Below, one piece after another: positions 24,484 through 32,510 of a stretch of DNA of 64,000 nucleotides (position 1 is its first letter; each line of letters opens with the position of its first letter). The notes beneath the pieces are model-generated. The model was not told the DNA's origin. It worked only from the letters and a program-made list of their open reading frames with translations, and did no database searches. The position numbers were made by a program, and so were the translations under genes. Source of the DNA: Streptomyces halstedii (GTDB lineage Bacteria; Actinomycetota; Actinomycetes; Streptomycetales; Streptomycetaceae); the NCBI GenBank assembly GCA_000720535.1, contig JOAZ01000017.1, forward strand, positions 186,001 to 250,000. The letters run 5' to 3'.

Positions 24484-26724
24484 TCAGCTCTCGGCCGTCC
24501 CGGCGGCCGCCGTCGTCGCGCGGGCGCGACGGCGGCGCGGCTTCGCGGCGGCAGCGTCCTCGACGGCGGCCGTCTCGGGCGCCGCCGCGGCCTCCGCCTT
24601 CGCGGCGCCGGTCGCCCGGCGGCGACGCGGCTTGGCCGGGGCCGCCGCGTCCTCGGACACCGCCGGCACCGACGCCACGGCCTCGGTCTTCGGCTTGGTG
24701 GCGGTCCGGGGCCGACGACGCGGACGCGTCTCGGACACCGGCTCGGAGACCGGAGCGATCTGGAAGTCGACCTCGTCGACCACGGGCTTGACGACACGCG
24801 GGCGGCGGCGCGGCCGGGTGGCCACGGGCTCCGCCACGGACGCGGCGACGGCCACGGTCTGGAAGTCCACGACCGGTGCGGCGGCCGGCGCCGCGACCAC
24901 GGCCTCGACGGCGGGCTGCGCGGCGGCGCGGGTACGCCGACGCGGCTTCGTCTCCGCCACGGGGGCTTCCTCGACGGCCTCGGGGGCGGCCGCGCGGGTA
25001 CGGCGGCGACGCGGCTTGTCCTCGGCCTGCTCGGGCTGGGCCTCCGTCACGACGGCGGCCGGAGCCTCGGCGGCGGGGGCCTCGGCGGCGGGGGCCTCGG
25101 CCACCGCCACGCCCGCCTCGGCCACGGAGGCCCGGGTACGGCGGCGGCGGCGCGGGGTACGCGGCTGCGCCGCCTCGTCACCGTCCGCGTCCACGGACGG
25201 CGCCGGTACGGTCGCGGTGTCCGTGGTCACGGCGCTCTCGGTCACGGCGCTCTCCGTCAGGGCGCTCTCGGTCACGGCACCCTCGGCCGCCGCGGCACCG
25301 CCCCGCGTACGACGACGCTGACGCGGGGTGCGCGGCGCGCGCTCCTCGCGGGGGGCCGGGGCCGTGGCGGAGGACTTGCGGCCACGGCCGCCCGTCTCGC
25401 CGAGGTCCTCGATCTCCTCCGCCCGCAGACCCGCGCGGGTCCGCTCGGCACGCGGCAGCACACCCTTGGTGCCCGCCGGGATGCCGAGGTCCTCGTACAG
25501 GTGCGGAGAGGTGGAGTACGTCTCGGCGGGGTCCGGGAAGTCCAGGCCGAGCGCCTTGTTGATCAGCTGCCAGCGCGGGATGTCGTCCCAGTCGACCAGC
25601 GTGATCGCGGTGCCCTTGGCGCCCGCGCGGCCGGTGCGGCCGATGCGGTGGAGGTAGGTCTTCTCCTCCTCGGGCGACTGGTAGTTGATGACGTGCGTCA
25701 CACCCTCGACGTCGATGCCGCGGGCGGCGACGTCGGTGCAGACGAGGACGTCCACCTTGCCGTTGCGGAAGGCGCGCAGCGCCTGCTCGCGGGCGCCCTG
25801 GCCGAGGTCGCCGTGGACCGCGCCGGACGCGAAGCCGCGCCGCTCCAGCTGCTCGGCGATGTCGGCCGCCGTCCGCTTCGTCCGGCAGAAGATCATCGCG
25901 AGCCCGCGGCCCTCGGCCTGGAGGATGCGCGAGACCATCTCGGGCTTGTCCATCGAGTGCGCGCGGTAGACGTACTGCGTCGTGTTCTTGACGGTCGAGC
26001 CCTCGTCGTCGGGCGACGTGGCGTTGATGTGCGTCGGCTGCGACATGTAGCGGCGCGCGAGGGAGATGACGGCACCCGGCATGGTCGCCGAGAACAGCAT
26101 GGTCTGGCGCTTCGCCGGAAGCATGGTGATGATGCGCTCGACGTCGGGCAGGAAGCCCAGGTCGAGCATCTCGTCGGCCTCGTCGAGGACCAGGACGCGG
26201 ACGTGCGAGAGGTCGAGCTTGCGCTGGCCCGCCAGGTCCAGCAGGCGGCCCGGGGTGCCGACGACCACGTCGACGCCCTTCTTGAGCGCCTCGACCTGGG
26301 GCTCGTACGCCCGGCCGCCGTAGATGGCGAGCACACGGACGTTGCGGACCTTGCCGGCGGTGAGCAGGTCGTTGGTGACCTGCTGGCACAGCTCGCGGGT
26401 GGGGACGACGATCAGCGCCTGCGGCGCGTCCGTCAGCTCGGCCGGGGTGGCCCGGCCCGCCTCGACGTCGGCGGGGACGGTCACCCGCTCCAGGAGCGGG
26501 AGGCCGAAGCCCAGCGTCTTGCCGGTGCCGGTCTTGGCCTGGCCGATGACGTCGGAGCCGGAGAGCGCTACGGGGAGCGTCATCTCCTGGATGGGGAAGG
26601 GGGACATGATGCCGACCGCCTCAAGGGCTTCGGCCGTCTCGGTAAGGATCCCGAGGTCACGGAACGTAGTCAGGGTGCTGCCTCTTCTGTGAGACGCGGT
26701 CCGAGGCGAACGCTGGGGGTCCAA
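24484..26724 (-). CDS. DEAD/DEAH-box RNA helicase with Arg/Ala-rich C-terminal tail
   Basis: ATP-dependent RNA helicase of up to 746 residues. The core shows AKTGTGKT (motif I), PTRELCQQ (Ia), VLDEADEMLD (II), SAT (III) and HRIGRTGRAG (VI). The C-terminal third is a low-complexity basic/acidic tail with more than ten RRR clusters alternating with Ala/Glu/Pro/Val stretches, expected to bind RNA. The conserved N-terminus, (x)TTFRDLGIL, begins at codon CTG 26673, which has AGAGG 7 nt upstream; no ATG or GTG is available there, so either a rare CTG start or the TTG at 26724 is used. It is the Rv3211 (rhlE) counterpart by order. Confidence 0.9.
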   Translation of the reverse strand: MDPQRSPRTASHRRGSTLTTFRDLGILTETAEALEAVGIMSPFPIQEMTLPVALSGSDVIGQAKTGTGKTLGFGLPLLERVTVPADVEAGRATPAELTDAPQALIVVPTRELCQQVTNDLLTAGKVRNVRVLAIYGGRAYEPQVEALKKGVDVVVGTPGRLLDLAGQRKLDLSHVRVLVLDEADEMLDLGFLPDVERIITMLPAKRQTMLFSATMPGAVISLARRYMSQPTHINATSPDDEGSTVKNTTQYVYRAHSMDKPEMVSRILQAEGRGLAMIFCRTKRTAADIAEQLERRGFASGAVHGDLGQGAREQALRAFRNGKVDVLVCTDVAARGIDVEGVTHVINYQSPEEEKTYLHRIGRTGRAGAKGTAITLVDWDDIPRWQLINKALGLDFPDPAETYSTSPHLYEDLGIPAGTKGVLPRAERTRAGLRAEEIEDLGETGGRGRKSSATAPAPREERAPRTPRQRRRTRGGAAAAEGAVTESALTESAVTESAVTTDTATVPAPSVDADGDEAAQPRTPRRRRRTRASVAEAGVAVAEAPAAEAPAAEAPAAVVTEAQPEQAEDKPRRRRTRAAAPEAVEEAPVAETKPRRRTRAAAQPAVEAVVAAPAAAPVVDFQTVAVAASVAEPVATRPRRRPRVVKPVVDEVDFQIAPVSEPVSETRPRRRPRTATKPKTEAVASVPAVSEDAAAPAKPRRRRATGAAKAEAAAAPETAAVEDAAAAKPRRRRARATTAAAGTAES

Positions 26725-27057
26725 CCGTGCCTTGGTTGGTCATCCGGCCGTGGATGGGCCGGGTGGCGCGGGACCACTGCCGTCGCTCGAGCGCTCGTGC
26801 CGCTGAGGGGGCCCCTCATCTGCGGTCGTACGTGGTGTACGCCTCGCGTGGAGGGCTGTCGGGTCGGAGCCGATCGGGCCACCGACCGGGCATCCTCATT
26901 CAAGGTCGCGCTCTTGGCACTAGAAAATGCTCAGTAAGCGCAATACCACTGTACCCCGGATTCGCGCATGTGTGTTGGGCGAATTCGTGGGAATGATGTG
27001 ATGTCTCCATCCGGCCGAGGCCTTCCGCCCTCACACGAGCGGGCTATTCTGCGCTCC
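26725..27057. promoter_or_regulatory. Divergent intergenic region between helicase and ferritin-like genes
   Basis: A 333-bp gap without a convincing gene. The helicase leader must lie here. TATTCT at 27045-27050 is a clear -10 for the leaderless ferritin-like gene. The stretch 26925-26995 is unusually AT-rich and contains two GAATTCG-like segments (26960, 26990). Confidence 0.5.
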
Positions 27058-27804
27058 ATGGAGACGCCTGACAACGCCACGGAAGCAACCGACGGAGCAC
27101 CCGCGCCCACCGGGATCGCCGCCCAGGACTGGGCCACCGCCTCCGCCGACCCCCAGTACCGCGACGCGGTGGTGGACCTGCTCGGCGCGCTCGCCTACGG
27201 GGAGCTGGCGGCCTTCGAACGACTCGCGGAGGACGCGAAACTCGCCCCGACACTCGGTGACAAGGCCGCGCTGGCACGGATGGCGTCCGCCGAATTCCAG
27301 CACTTCGAACGGTTGACCGACCGGCTGACCGCGATCGACCAGGACCCGACCGCGGCCATGGAGCCCTTCGCCAAGGCGCTGGACGACTTCCACCACCTGA
27401 CGGCGCCGTCGGACTGGCTGGAGGGCCTGGTCAAGGCCTATGTCGGGGATTCCATCGCCAGTGACTTCTACCGCGAGATCGCGGCCCGGCTCGACGCGGA
27501 CACCCGCTCGCTCGTCCTGGGGGTGCTCGACGACACCGGGCACGGGAACTTCGCCGTCGAGAAGGTGCGCGGTGCCATCGAGGCGGACCCCCGGGTCGGC
27601 GGCAGGCTCGCCCTGTGGGCCCGGCGGCTGATGGGGGAGGCCCTCTCCCAGGCCCAGCGGGTCGTCGCCGACCGCGACGCCCTGTCGATGATGCTGGTGG
27701 GCGGCGTGGCGGACGGTTTCGACCTCGCGGAGGTCGGCCGGATGTTCTCCCGGATCACCGAGGCACACACCAAGCGGATGGCCGCGCTCGGCCTCGCGGC
27801 CTGA
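27058..27804 (+). CDS. Ferritin-like four-helix diiron protein
   Basis: Protein of 248 residues. Helical segments carry candidate metal ligands: ALAYGELAAFERL (Glu), ASAEFQHFERL (E-x2-H), YREIAARL (Glu) and DTGHGNF (D-x2-H in place of E-x2-H). The family is related to ferritin-like hydroxylases such as MiaE, but a specific reaction is not proved. Position matches Rv3210c. The ATG lies 7 nt after TATTCT, so the mRNA is leaderless. Confidence 0.82.
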   Translation: METPDNATEATDGAPAPTGIAAQDWATASADPQYRDAVVDLLGALAYGELAAFERLAEDAKLAPTLGDKAALARMASAEFQHFERLTDRLTAIDQDPTAAMEPFAKALDDFHHLTAPSDWLEGLVKAYVGDSIASDFYREIAARLDADTRSLVLGVLDDTGHGNFAVEKVRGAIEADPRVGGRLALWARRLMGEALSQAQRVVADRDALSMMLVGGVADGFDLAEVGRMFSRITEAHTKRMAALGLAA

Positions 27805-27892
27805 CCGGTCCGGAGGCCCGCCACCGGGCCGGACGTCACCGGCCTGGACGTCACCGGGCCGGTGCGTCACCGGCCCGGACGCCTTCCGGCCG

Positions 27893-28174
27893 CTACCGGG
27901 CCGCTGCCGAGGGCACCGGCCGCCGGCCGCGCGGGCGGATCAGCAGGGACAGGGTCACCGCCCCGACGAGCGCGGCACCGGTCGGTGTCGCCAGGAGGTG
28001 GCCCGATCCCAGCGTGGAGTCGGTGAGATACGCGCCGAACAGGGAACCCAGCGCACCGGTGACGAACACCGTCCTGCCCGCCGGAAGACGGCCGGGCAGC
28101 GCCCGGAGCGCGGCCCAGGACAGGGCGAGGCCGATCACGACGGAGCTGATGGATTCCCAGAGCACTGAGGTCAC
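27893..28174 (-). CDS. Small integral membrane protein
   Basis: About 93 residues from GTG 28174; other starts are TTG 28207 (104 residues) and GTG 28165, the latter with GAGGTG at good spacing. Three hydrophobic segments are evident (VLWESISSVVIGLALSWAAL, TVFVTGALGSLFGAYL, GAALVGAVTLSLLI), ending in a basic RPRGRRPVPS tail. This is Rho-less, orphan and of unknown function, resembling small Streptomyces membrane proteins. Confidence 0.6.
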   Translation of the reverse strand: MTSVLWESISSVVIGLALSWAALRALPGRLPAGRTVFVTGALGSLFGAYLTDSTLGSGHLLATPTGAALVGAVTLSLLIRPRGRRPVPSAAAR

Positions 28175-28290
28175 CTCACCTGACGACGCTGCGGGCGGTT
28201 CGGTCAAGGCGCTTCTACCCGTGACCTGCGCGTTGCAACCCTCTCCGGGGCCGCCCGCACCCCACCGAGGGGTGGCGCGGACGGAGACGG

Positions 28291-28326
28291 GAGAGAGGCC
28301 CGGCGGACTTCCGCCGGGCCTCTCTC
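28291..28326 (-). terminator. Perfect 17-bp hairpin after the DUF3107 gene
   Basis: GAGAGAGGCCCGGCGGA (28291-28307) and its exact complement at 28310-28326 enclose a 2-base centre. It lies 41 nt beyond the DUF3107 stop. Confidence 0.75.
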
Positions 28327-28366
28327 CTTCGCCGTCCGCTGGGCGCGGGTCCGGCGGACGCGCGGT

Positions 28367-28594
28367 CTACAGCGCGCCGAACCCCACCCGCCGGGTGGTG
28401 GGCTCGCCGATCTCCACGTACGCGATCCGGTCGGCCGGCACCAGGACCTTGCGGCCCTTCTCGTCCGTGAGGCTGAGCAGCCGCGCCTTGCCGGTGAGCG
28501 CCTCGCCGACCGCGCTCTCGACCTCTTCGGCGGAAAGTCCGCTCTCCAGAACGATCTCCCGGGGCGTGTGCTGCACCCCGATCTTGACCTCCAC
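28367..28594 (-). CDS. DUF3107 family protein
   Basis: Protein of 75 residues: VEVKIGVQHTPREIVLESGLS and RKVLVPADRIAYVEIGEPTTRRVGFG are the DUF3107 pattern (Rv3208A/TB9.4 relatives). The fold is a small alpha/beta domain and its function is not established. GTG 28594 is selected because GGAGGG lies 8 nt upstream; the frame is open further. The TetR gene lies just upstream on the same strand, as in mycobacteria. Confidence 0.87.
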   Translation of the reverse strand: MEVKIGVQHTPREIVLESGLSAEEVESAVGEALTGKARLLSLTDEKGRKVLVPADRIAYVEIGEPTTRRVGFGAL

Positions 28595-28821
28595 GGCTAT
28601 GTCCCTCCGACGGTCCGTCTCTGCGCGGTGGAACCGCGCCGTACGCAGCACACATTAGCCCGGTGAAGGGACGGACCACGGGTCGACCGGCAACGCCGGG
28701 AGCGAACACCGGCACCCGGCGACGGGGGCGGCGGGGCGCCGGGGGACCGGTGCTGTTCGACGGCGGGCGGGCCGGTGCCGTCCGGGCGCGGGGTGGGTCG
28801 TGCCGTCCGGTCGCCGGAGGG

Positions 28822-29463
28822 TCAGTGCTGTTCGGCGCCGTGCAGCGGGAAACCCGCGATGCCCCGCCAGGCCAGCGAGGTCAGCAGTTGCACCGCCGTG
28901 TCCCGGGGGATGCCCGACGGGCTGGACAGCCAGTAGCGCGCCACCACCTGGGAGACCCCGCCGAGCCCCACCGCGAGCAGCATCGACTCGTCCTTGGACA
29001 GTCCGGTGTCGCCCGCGATCACGTCGGAGATGGCCTCCGCGCACTGGAGCGAGACCCGGTCCACCCGCTCGCGCACGGCCGGCTCGTTGGTCAGGTCGGA
29101 CTCGAAGACCAGACGGAAGGCGCCGCCCTCGTCCTCCACGTACGCGAAGTAGGCGTCCATCGTCGCCTCCACGCGCAGCTTGTTGTCCGTCGTCGAGGCG
29201 AGGGCGGTCCGGACCGCCTGGAGGAGTGACTCGCAGTGCTGGTCGAGCAGGGCGAGGTAGAGCTCCAGCTTGCCGGGGAAGTGCTGGTAGAGCACCGGCT
29301 TGCTGACGCCGGCCCGCTCGGCGATGTCGTCCATCGCGGCGGAGTGGTAGCCCTGCGCGACGAAGACCTCCTGCGCCGCTCCCAGCAGTTGATTGCGTCG
29401 GGCACGGCGGGGCAGCCGGGTGCCCCGCGGGCGCGCCGCCTCGGTCTGCTCGATGGCTGTCAC
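28822..29463 (-). CDS. TetR/AcrR family transcriptional regulator
   Basis: Protein of 213 residues. The DNA-binding helix-turn-helix is at about 20-65: RRNQLLGAAQEVFVAQGYH, MDDIAERAGVSKPVLYQHF, KLELYLALLDQH. The C-terminal half is a helical ligand and dimer domain. GTG 29463 has GGGAGGCGGC directly upstream; the open frame extends 37 codons further without an RBS. It corresponds to Rv3208. Its operator and ligand are not evident. Confidence 0.9.
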   Translation of the reverse strand: MTAIEQTEAARPRGTRLPRRARRNQLLGAAQEVFVAQGYHSAAMDDIAERAGVSKPVLYQHFPGKLELYLALLDQHCESLLQAVRTALASTTDNKLRVEATMDAYFAYVEDEGGAFRLVFESDLTNEPAVRERVDRVSLQCAEAISDVIAGDTGLSKDESMLLAVGLGGVSQVVARYWLSSPSGIPRDTAVQLLTSLAWRGIAGFPLHGAEQH

Positions 29464-29631
29464 GCCGCCTCCCAAAGATGTGATCGAACGCAGCCGTTCC
29501 GTACACGCCGCGCCCACAAGGACATCGTACTTTTGGGTAACCCGGGTGCGCGCGGCGCGGACGCAGAATTTCACGGACCGGACGACCGCGGTAGCCGGGG
29601 GACGTCGGACGATGAGACAAAGCGGAACGTA

Positions 29632-29850
29632 CTACCGGTAATCGTCCTCGTCCTGCGGAACCACGCGTGCCTGTTCCGCGGCGTCCGCCTCGTCGGCGTC
29701 GTCCCGGTCGATGTCCGTGACCGGTTCGTCACGTTCCGGCCGGACGTCGGCGCGCTGCTCGGCGGTGTCCGCCTCGGGGGCCTCCTGGTCCCGCTCGTCG
29801 TCCGCCGGGGCGTCCTCGAAGGTCTCCGGGTCGGTGGGGTCGACCGTCAT
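29632..29850 (-). CDS. Small acidic hypothetical protein (72 aa)
   Basis: Seventy-two residues, extremely acidic (runs such as DDERDQEAPEADTAEQ and DIDRDDADEADAAEQ), predicted disordered and soluble. The ATG at 29850 is preceded by AAGGGAG, so it is likely translated. No family assignment. It sits between the TetR gene and the divergent hydrolase. Confidence 0.6.
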   Translation of the reverse strand: MTVDPTDPETFEDAPADDERDQEAPEADTAEQRADVRPERDEPVTDIDRDDADEADAAEQARVVPQDEDDYR

Positions 29851-29961
29851 GTGGGGCTCCCTTCCTTCCCTTGCAGCCTAGGAGCAACCCTCCGGGGATG
29901 CGATACGACCTGTGACGGCGAACACATGAATCAGCACGTGATCATCTCGTAACATTGCCGC

Positions 29962-30927
29962 ATGTCTTCGACCGAGCTGTCCGGGACCCCAGCCGCCGCT
30001 GCCGCCGTGGCCCCCACGGTCAGCGCCGTCGGGGTCGCGGAGGACGAGGTGCTGGGCTCCGTCGGGCTGCCCGGCCTCACCCTCGCCGTCCGTTCCCGCC
30101 CCACCGCGGGGCAAGGGCTCGATCCCGCGCTCTATGTGCACGGGCTCGGCGGTTCCTCGCGGAACTGGTCGGCGCTCATGCCGCTGCTGGGCGACCGGGT
30201 CGACGGGGAGGCCGTCGATCTGCCGGGCTTCGGCGAATCCCCGCCGCCGGACGACGGCGACTACTCGGTCACCGGGCACGCCAGGGCCGTGATCCGGCTG
30301 CTCGACGCCGAACGGCGCGGCCCCGTGCACCTGTTCGGCAACTCCCTGGGCGGCGCCGTCGCCACCCGGGTCGCGGCCGTACGGCCCGACCTGGTGCGCA
30401 CGCTGACGCTGATCTCCCCGGCCCTGCCGGAGATCCGGGTGCAGCGGCCCGCCGTTCCCACCGGTCTCCTCGCCCTCCCCGGGGTCGCTTCCCTGTTCGC
30501 CCGGCTCACTCGTGAGTGGACGGCGGAACAGCGCACCCGCGGTGTCATGGCACTCTGTTACGGCGATCCGGCGCGTGTCTCCGAGGAAGCCTTCCGCCAC
30601 GCGGTGGCCGAGATGGAGCGACGACTGGAACTGCCGTACTTCTGGGACGCCATGGCGCGCTCGGCCCGGGGCATCGTCGATGCCTACACCCTGGGCGGGC
30701 AGCACGGGCTGTGGCGCCAGGCGGAGCGGGTGCTGGCACCGACCCTGCTCGTGTACGGCGGACGGGACCAACTCGTCTCGTACCGGATGGCACGCAGAGC
30801 GTCCGCGGCCTTCCGTGACTCGCGCCTGCTGACACTGCCCGACGCGGGGCACGTGGCGATGATGGAGTACCCGGAGGCGATCGCCCAGGCGTTCCGGGAA
30901 CTGCTCGACGAACGCGGCGGGAGCTGA
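29962..30927 (+). CDS. Alpha/beta hydrolase (LipV-like)
   Basis: Protein of 321 residues. YVHGLGGSSRNW near 53 is the oxyanion segment, FGNSLGGAVATR near 127 the nucleophile elbow (Ser), YGGRDQLVS near 262 the acid and DAGHVAMMEYPE near 292 the catalytic His. Ester or thioester substrates are likely; the mycobacterial neighbour is LipV (Rv3203). The ATG lies 6 nt after TAACAT (29950-29955), a leaderless start. It is followed 8 nt later by the DUF3152 gene, so they form an operon. Confidence 0.88.
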   Translation: MSSTELSGTPAAAAAVAPTVSAVGVAEDEVLGSVGLPGLTLAVRSRPTAGQGLDPALYVHGLGGSSRNWSALMPLLGDRVDGEAVDLPGFGESPPPDDGDYSVTGHARAVIRLLDAERRGPVHLFGNSLGGAVATRVAAVRPDLVRTLTLISPALPEIRVQRPAVPTGLLALPGVASLFARLTREWTAEQRTRGVMALCYGDPARVSEEAFRHAVAEMERRLELPYFWDAMARSARGIVDAYTLGGQHGLWRQAERVLAPTLLVYGGRDQLVSYRMARRASAAFRDSRLLTLPDAGHVAMMEYPEAIAQAFRELLDERGGS

Positions 30928-30935
30928 TCCGGGGC

Positions 30936-32282
30936 GTGGGACGACACAGTCGTAAGGGCCTTGAGGCCACGGGGCGTGAGGCCGTCGCCGATGACGGGGG
31001 CGGGGGTGCCGCCGGGCCCGGCCGGGGCCGGCGCAGGCGGGACTCCGCGACCCCGCCGGCCGGTGAGGGCCACAGTCCGTCCCACGACGCGCCACGGGTG
31101 CGCGGCGGGCACCCGGAACAGCGTGAACCCGGCGGCGGCTGGGGCACGGGTCCGCAGCCCCGGTACGACGACGCGTGGGACCCGGGAGGCCGGAACCAGG
31201 AGGCGCGGGCCCGGCAGGCGGTCGCACGCCGGCTGACGGCCCAGCAGGCCGCGCAGCGTGCCGCCACCCGGCGCACGGCGGCGCCCGGCCCCACCGCCGA
31301 CGTCCCGCTGATACCGGGCCCGCGCAAGGAGTTCGTCGAAGCGTTCGGCACCGGCGCCTCTCCCGCGGTACCGGCTCCCCGGCCTGACAGCGCGTCCGGT
31401 ACCGCCGGGGACGCCCCCGGGCCGCCTTCCGGGCCGGACGACGGCGACGGCGCCGGCAAGGACGGCAAGGGCGGCAAGGGGCGCGCCTTCACGGGGATCG
31501 CCGCCGCGGCCGTCACCACGGTGCTCGCGGTCGTGGTGGCCGGGCAGGTGGCGCAGGACTCCGGGAGCTCCTCCCGGACCCAGGCCGCGGACGTCGACCG
31601 GGACTCGGTGGGGGACGTGTCCCGCGACGACGAGCGGTCGGCCCCGCGGTCACCGTCACAGCCGGCGGAGGCCAAGCCCCTGACGTACGCCCAGAAGATG
31701 GCCCAGCCCTATCCGCTCGCCCCCGGCCTGACGGGTTCCGGGGAGTTCGAGGCGGTCCCGGGGCTGGCGAAGGCGCCCGGCAAGGGGCACCTGTACCGGT
31801 ACCGCATCGACGTCGAGAAGGGGCTCGGTCTCGATGCCGGACTCTTCGCCGAAGCCGTGCAGAAGACGCTCAACGACGACCGGAGCTGGGCGCACAACGG
31901 CGCCATGACCTTCGAGCGCGTCTCCTCCGGCGAGCCCGATTTCGTGATCACACTCGCCAGCCCGGGTACCACCGCCCTCTGGTGCGCCAAGTCCGGCCTG
32001 GACACCACCGAGGACAACGTCTCCTGCGACTCCGCCGCCACCGCCCGTGTGATGATCAACGCCTACCGGTGGGCGCAGGGCGCCTCGACCTTCGGACCGG
32101 ACCAACTCCTGATCTACCGGCAGATGCTGATCAACCATGAGGTCGGCCACCGGCTGGGGCACAACCACGAGAGCTGCCGCACCCCCGGCGCCCTGGCCCC
32201 CGTGATGCAGCAGCAGACCAAGACGCTGGACCTCGGCGGCGTCAAGTGCCGAGCCAACCCCTGGGTCCATCCCGGGAGTTGA
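30936..32282 (+). CDS. DUF3152 membrane-anchored metalloprotease-like protein
   Basis: Protein of 448 residues. A long basic/disordered cytoplasmic N-terminus (with QEARARQAVARRLTAQQAAQRAATRR near 88) precedes a membrane segment (GIAAAAVTTVLAVVVAGQVA, about 186-205). The extracellular DUF3152 domain carries the zinc motif HEVGHRLGHNH near residue 400 and two paired cysteines (CAKSG and CDSAA). It looks like a metzincin-type protease of unknown target (Rv3207c family). GTG 30936 is 9 nt after the hydrolase stop. Confidence 0.85.
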   Translation: MGRHSRKGLEATGREAVADDGGGGAAGPGRGRRRRDSATPPAGEGHSPSHDAPRVRGGHPEQREPGGGWGTGPQPRYDDAWDPGGRNQEARARQAVARRLTAQQAAQRAATRRTAAPGPTADVPLIPGPRKEFVEAFGTGASPAVPAPRPDSASGTAGDAPGPPSGPDDGDGAGKDGKGGKGRAFTGIAAAAVTTVLAVVVAGQVAQDSGSSSRTQAADVDRDSVGDVSRDDERSAPRSPSQPAEAKPLTYAQKMAQPYPLAPGLTGSGEFEAVPGLAKAPGKGHLYRYRIDVEKGLGLDAGLFAEAVQKTLNDDRSWAHNGAMTFERVSSGEPDFVITLASPGTTALWCAKSGLDTTEDNVSCDSAATARVMINAYRWAQGASTFGPDQLLIYRQMLINHEVGHRLGHNHESCRTPGALAPVMQQQTKTLDLGGVKCRANPWVHPGS

Positions 32283-32510
32283 CCCGGCGGCGCGGCCCGC
32301 GATGAGCTGGCCGGAGCCTGACTCCGGGTGACCGGGACGCCCCTTGTCGCGACTGAACGCGACGGGGGCGGGAAAGTTACGCCGGTTCACCCCTTTCGGT
32401 GGTGCGACGGACAACCGTCCACCGCGCCACCGGCGTATCCGCTTACGGTCGTCCCGCTGCCGACCGCCGACCAACGGCGGCCGCTCACAAGGGAGATCGG
32501 GGGTGTACTC

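Noticed and set aside
24298-26937. A long open frame antisense to the RNA helicase
   Set aside because: It is a codon-bias shadow of the helicase gene: its composition is Arg/Gly/Ala/Leu runs without domains, and the minus strand shows all helicase motifs.
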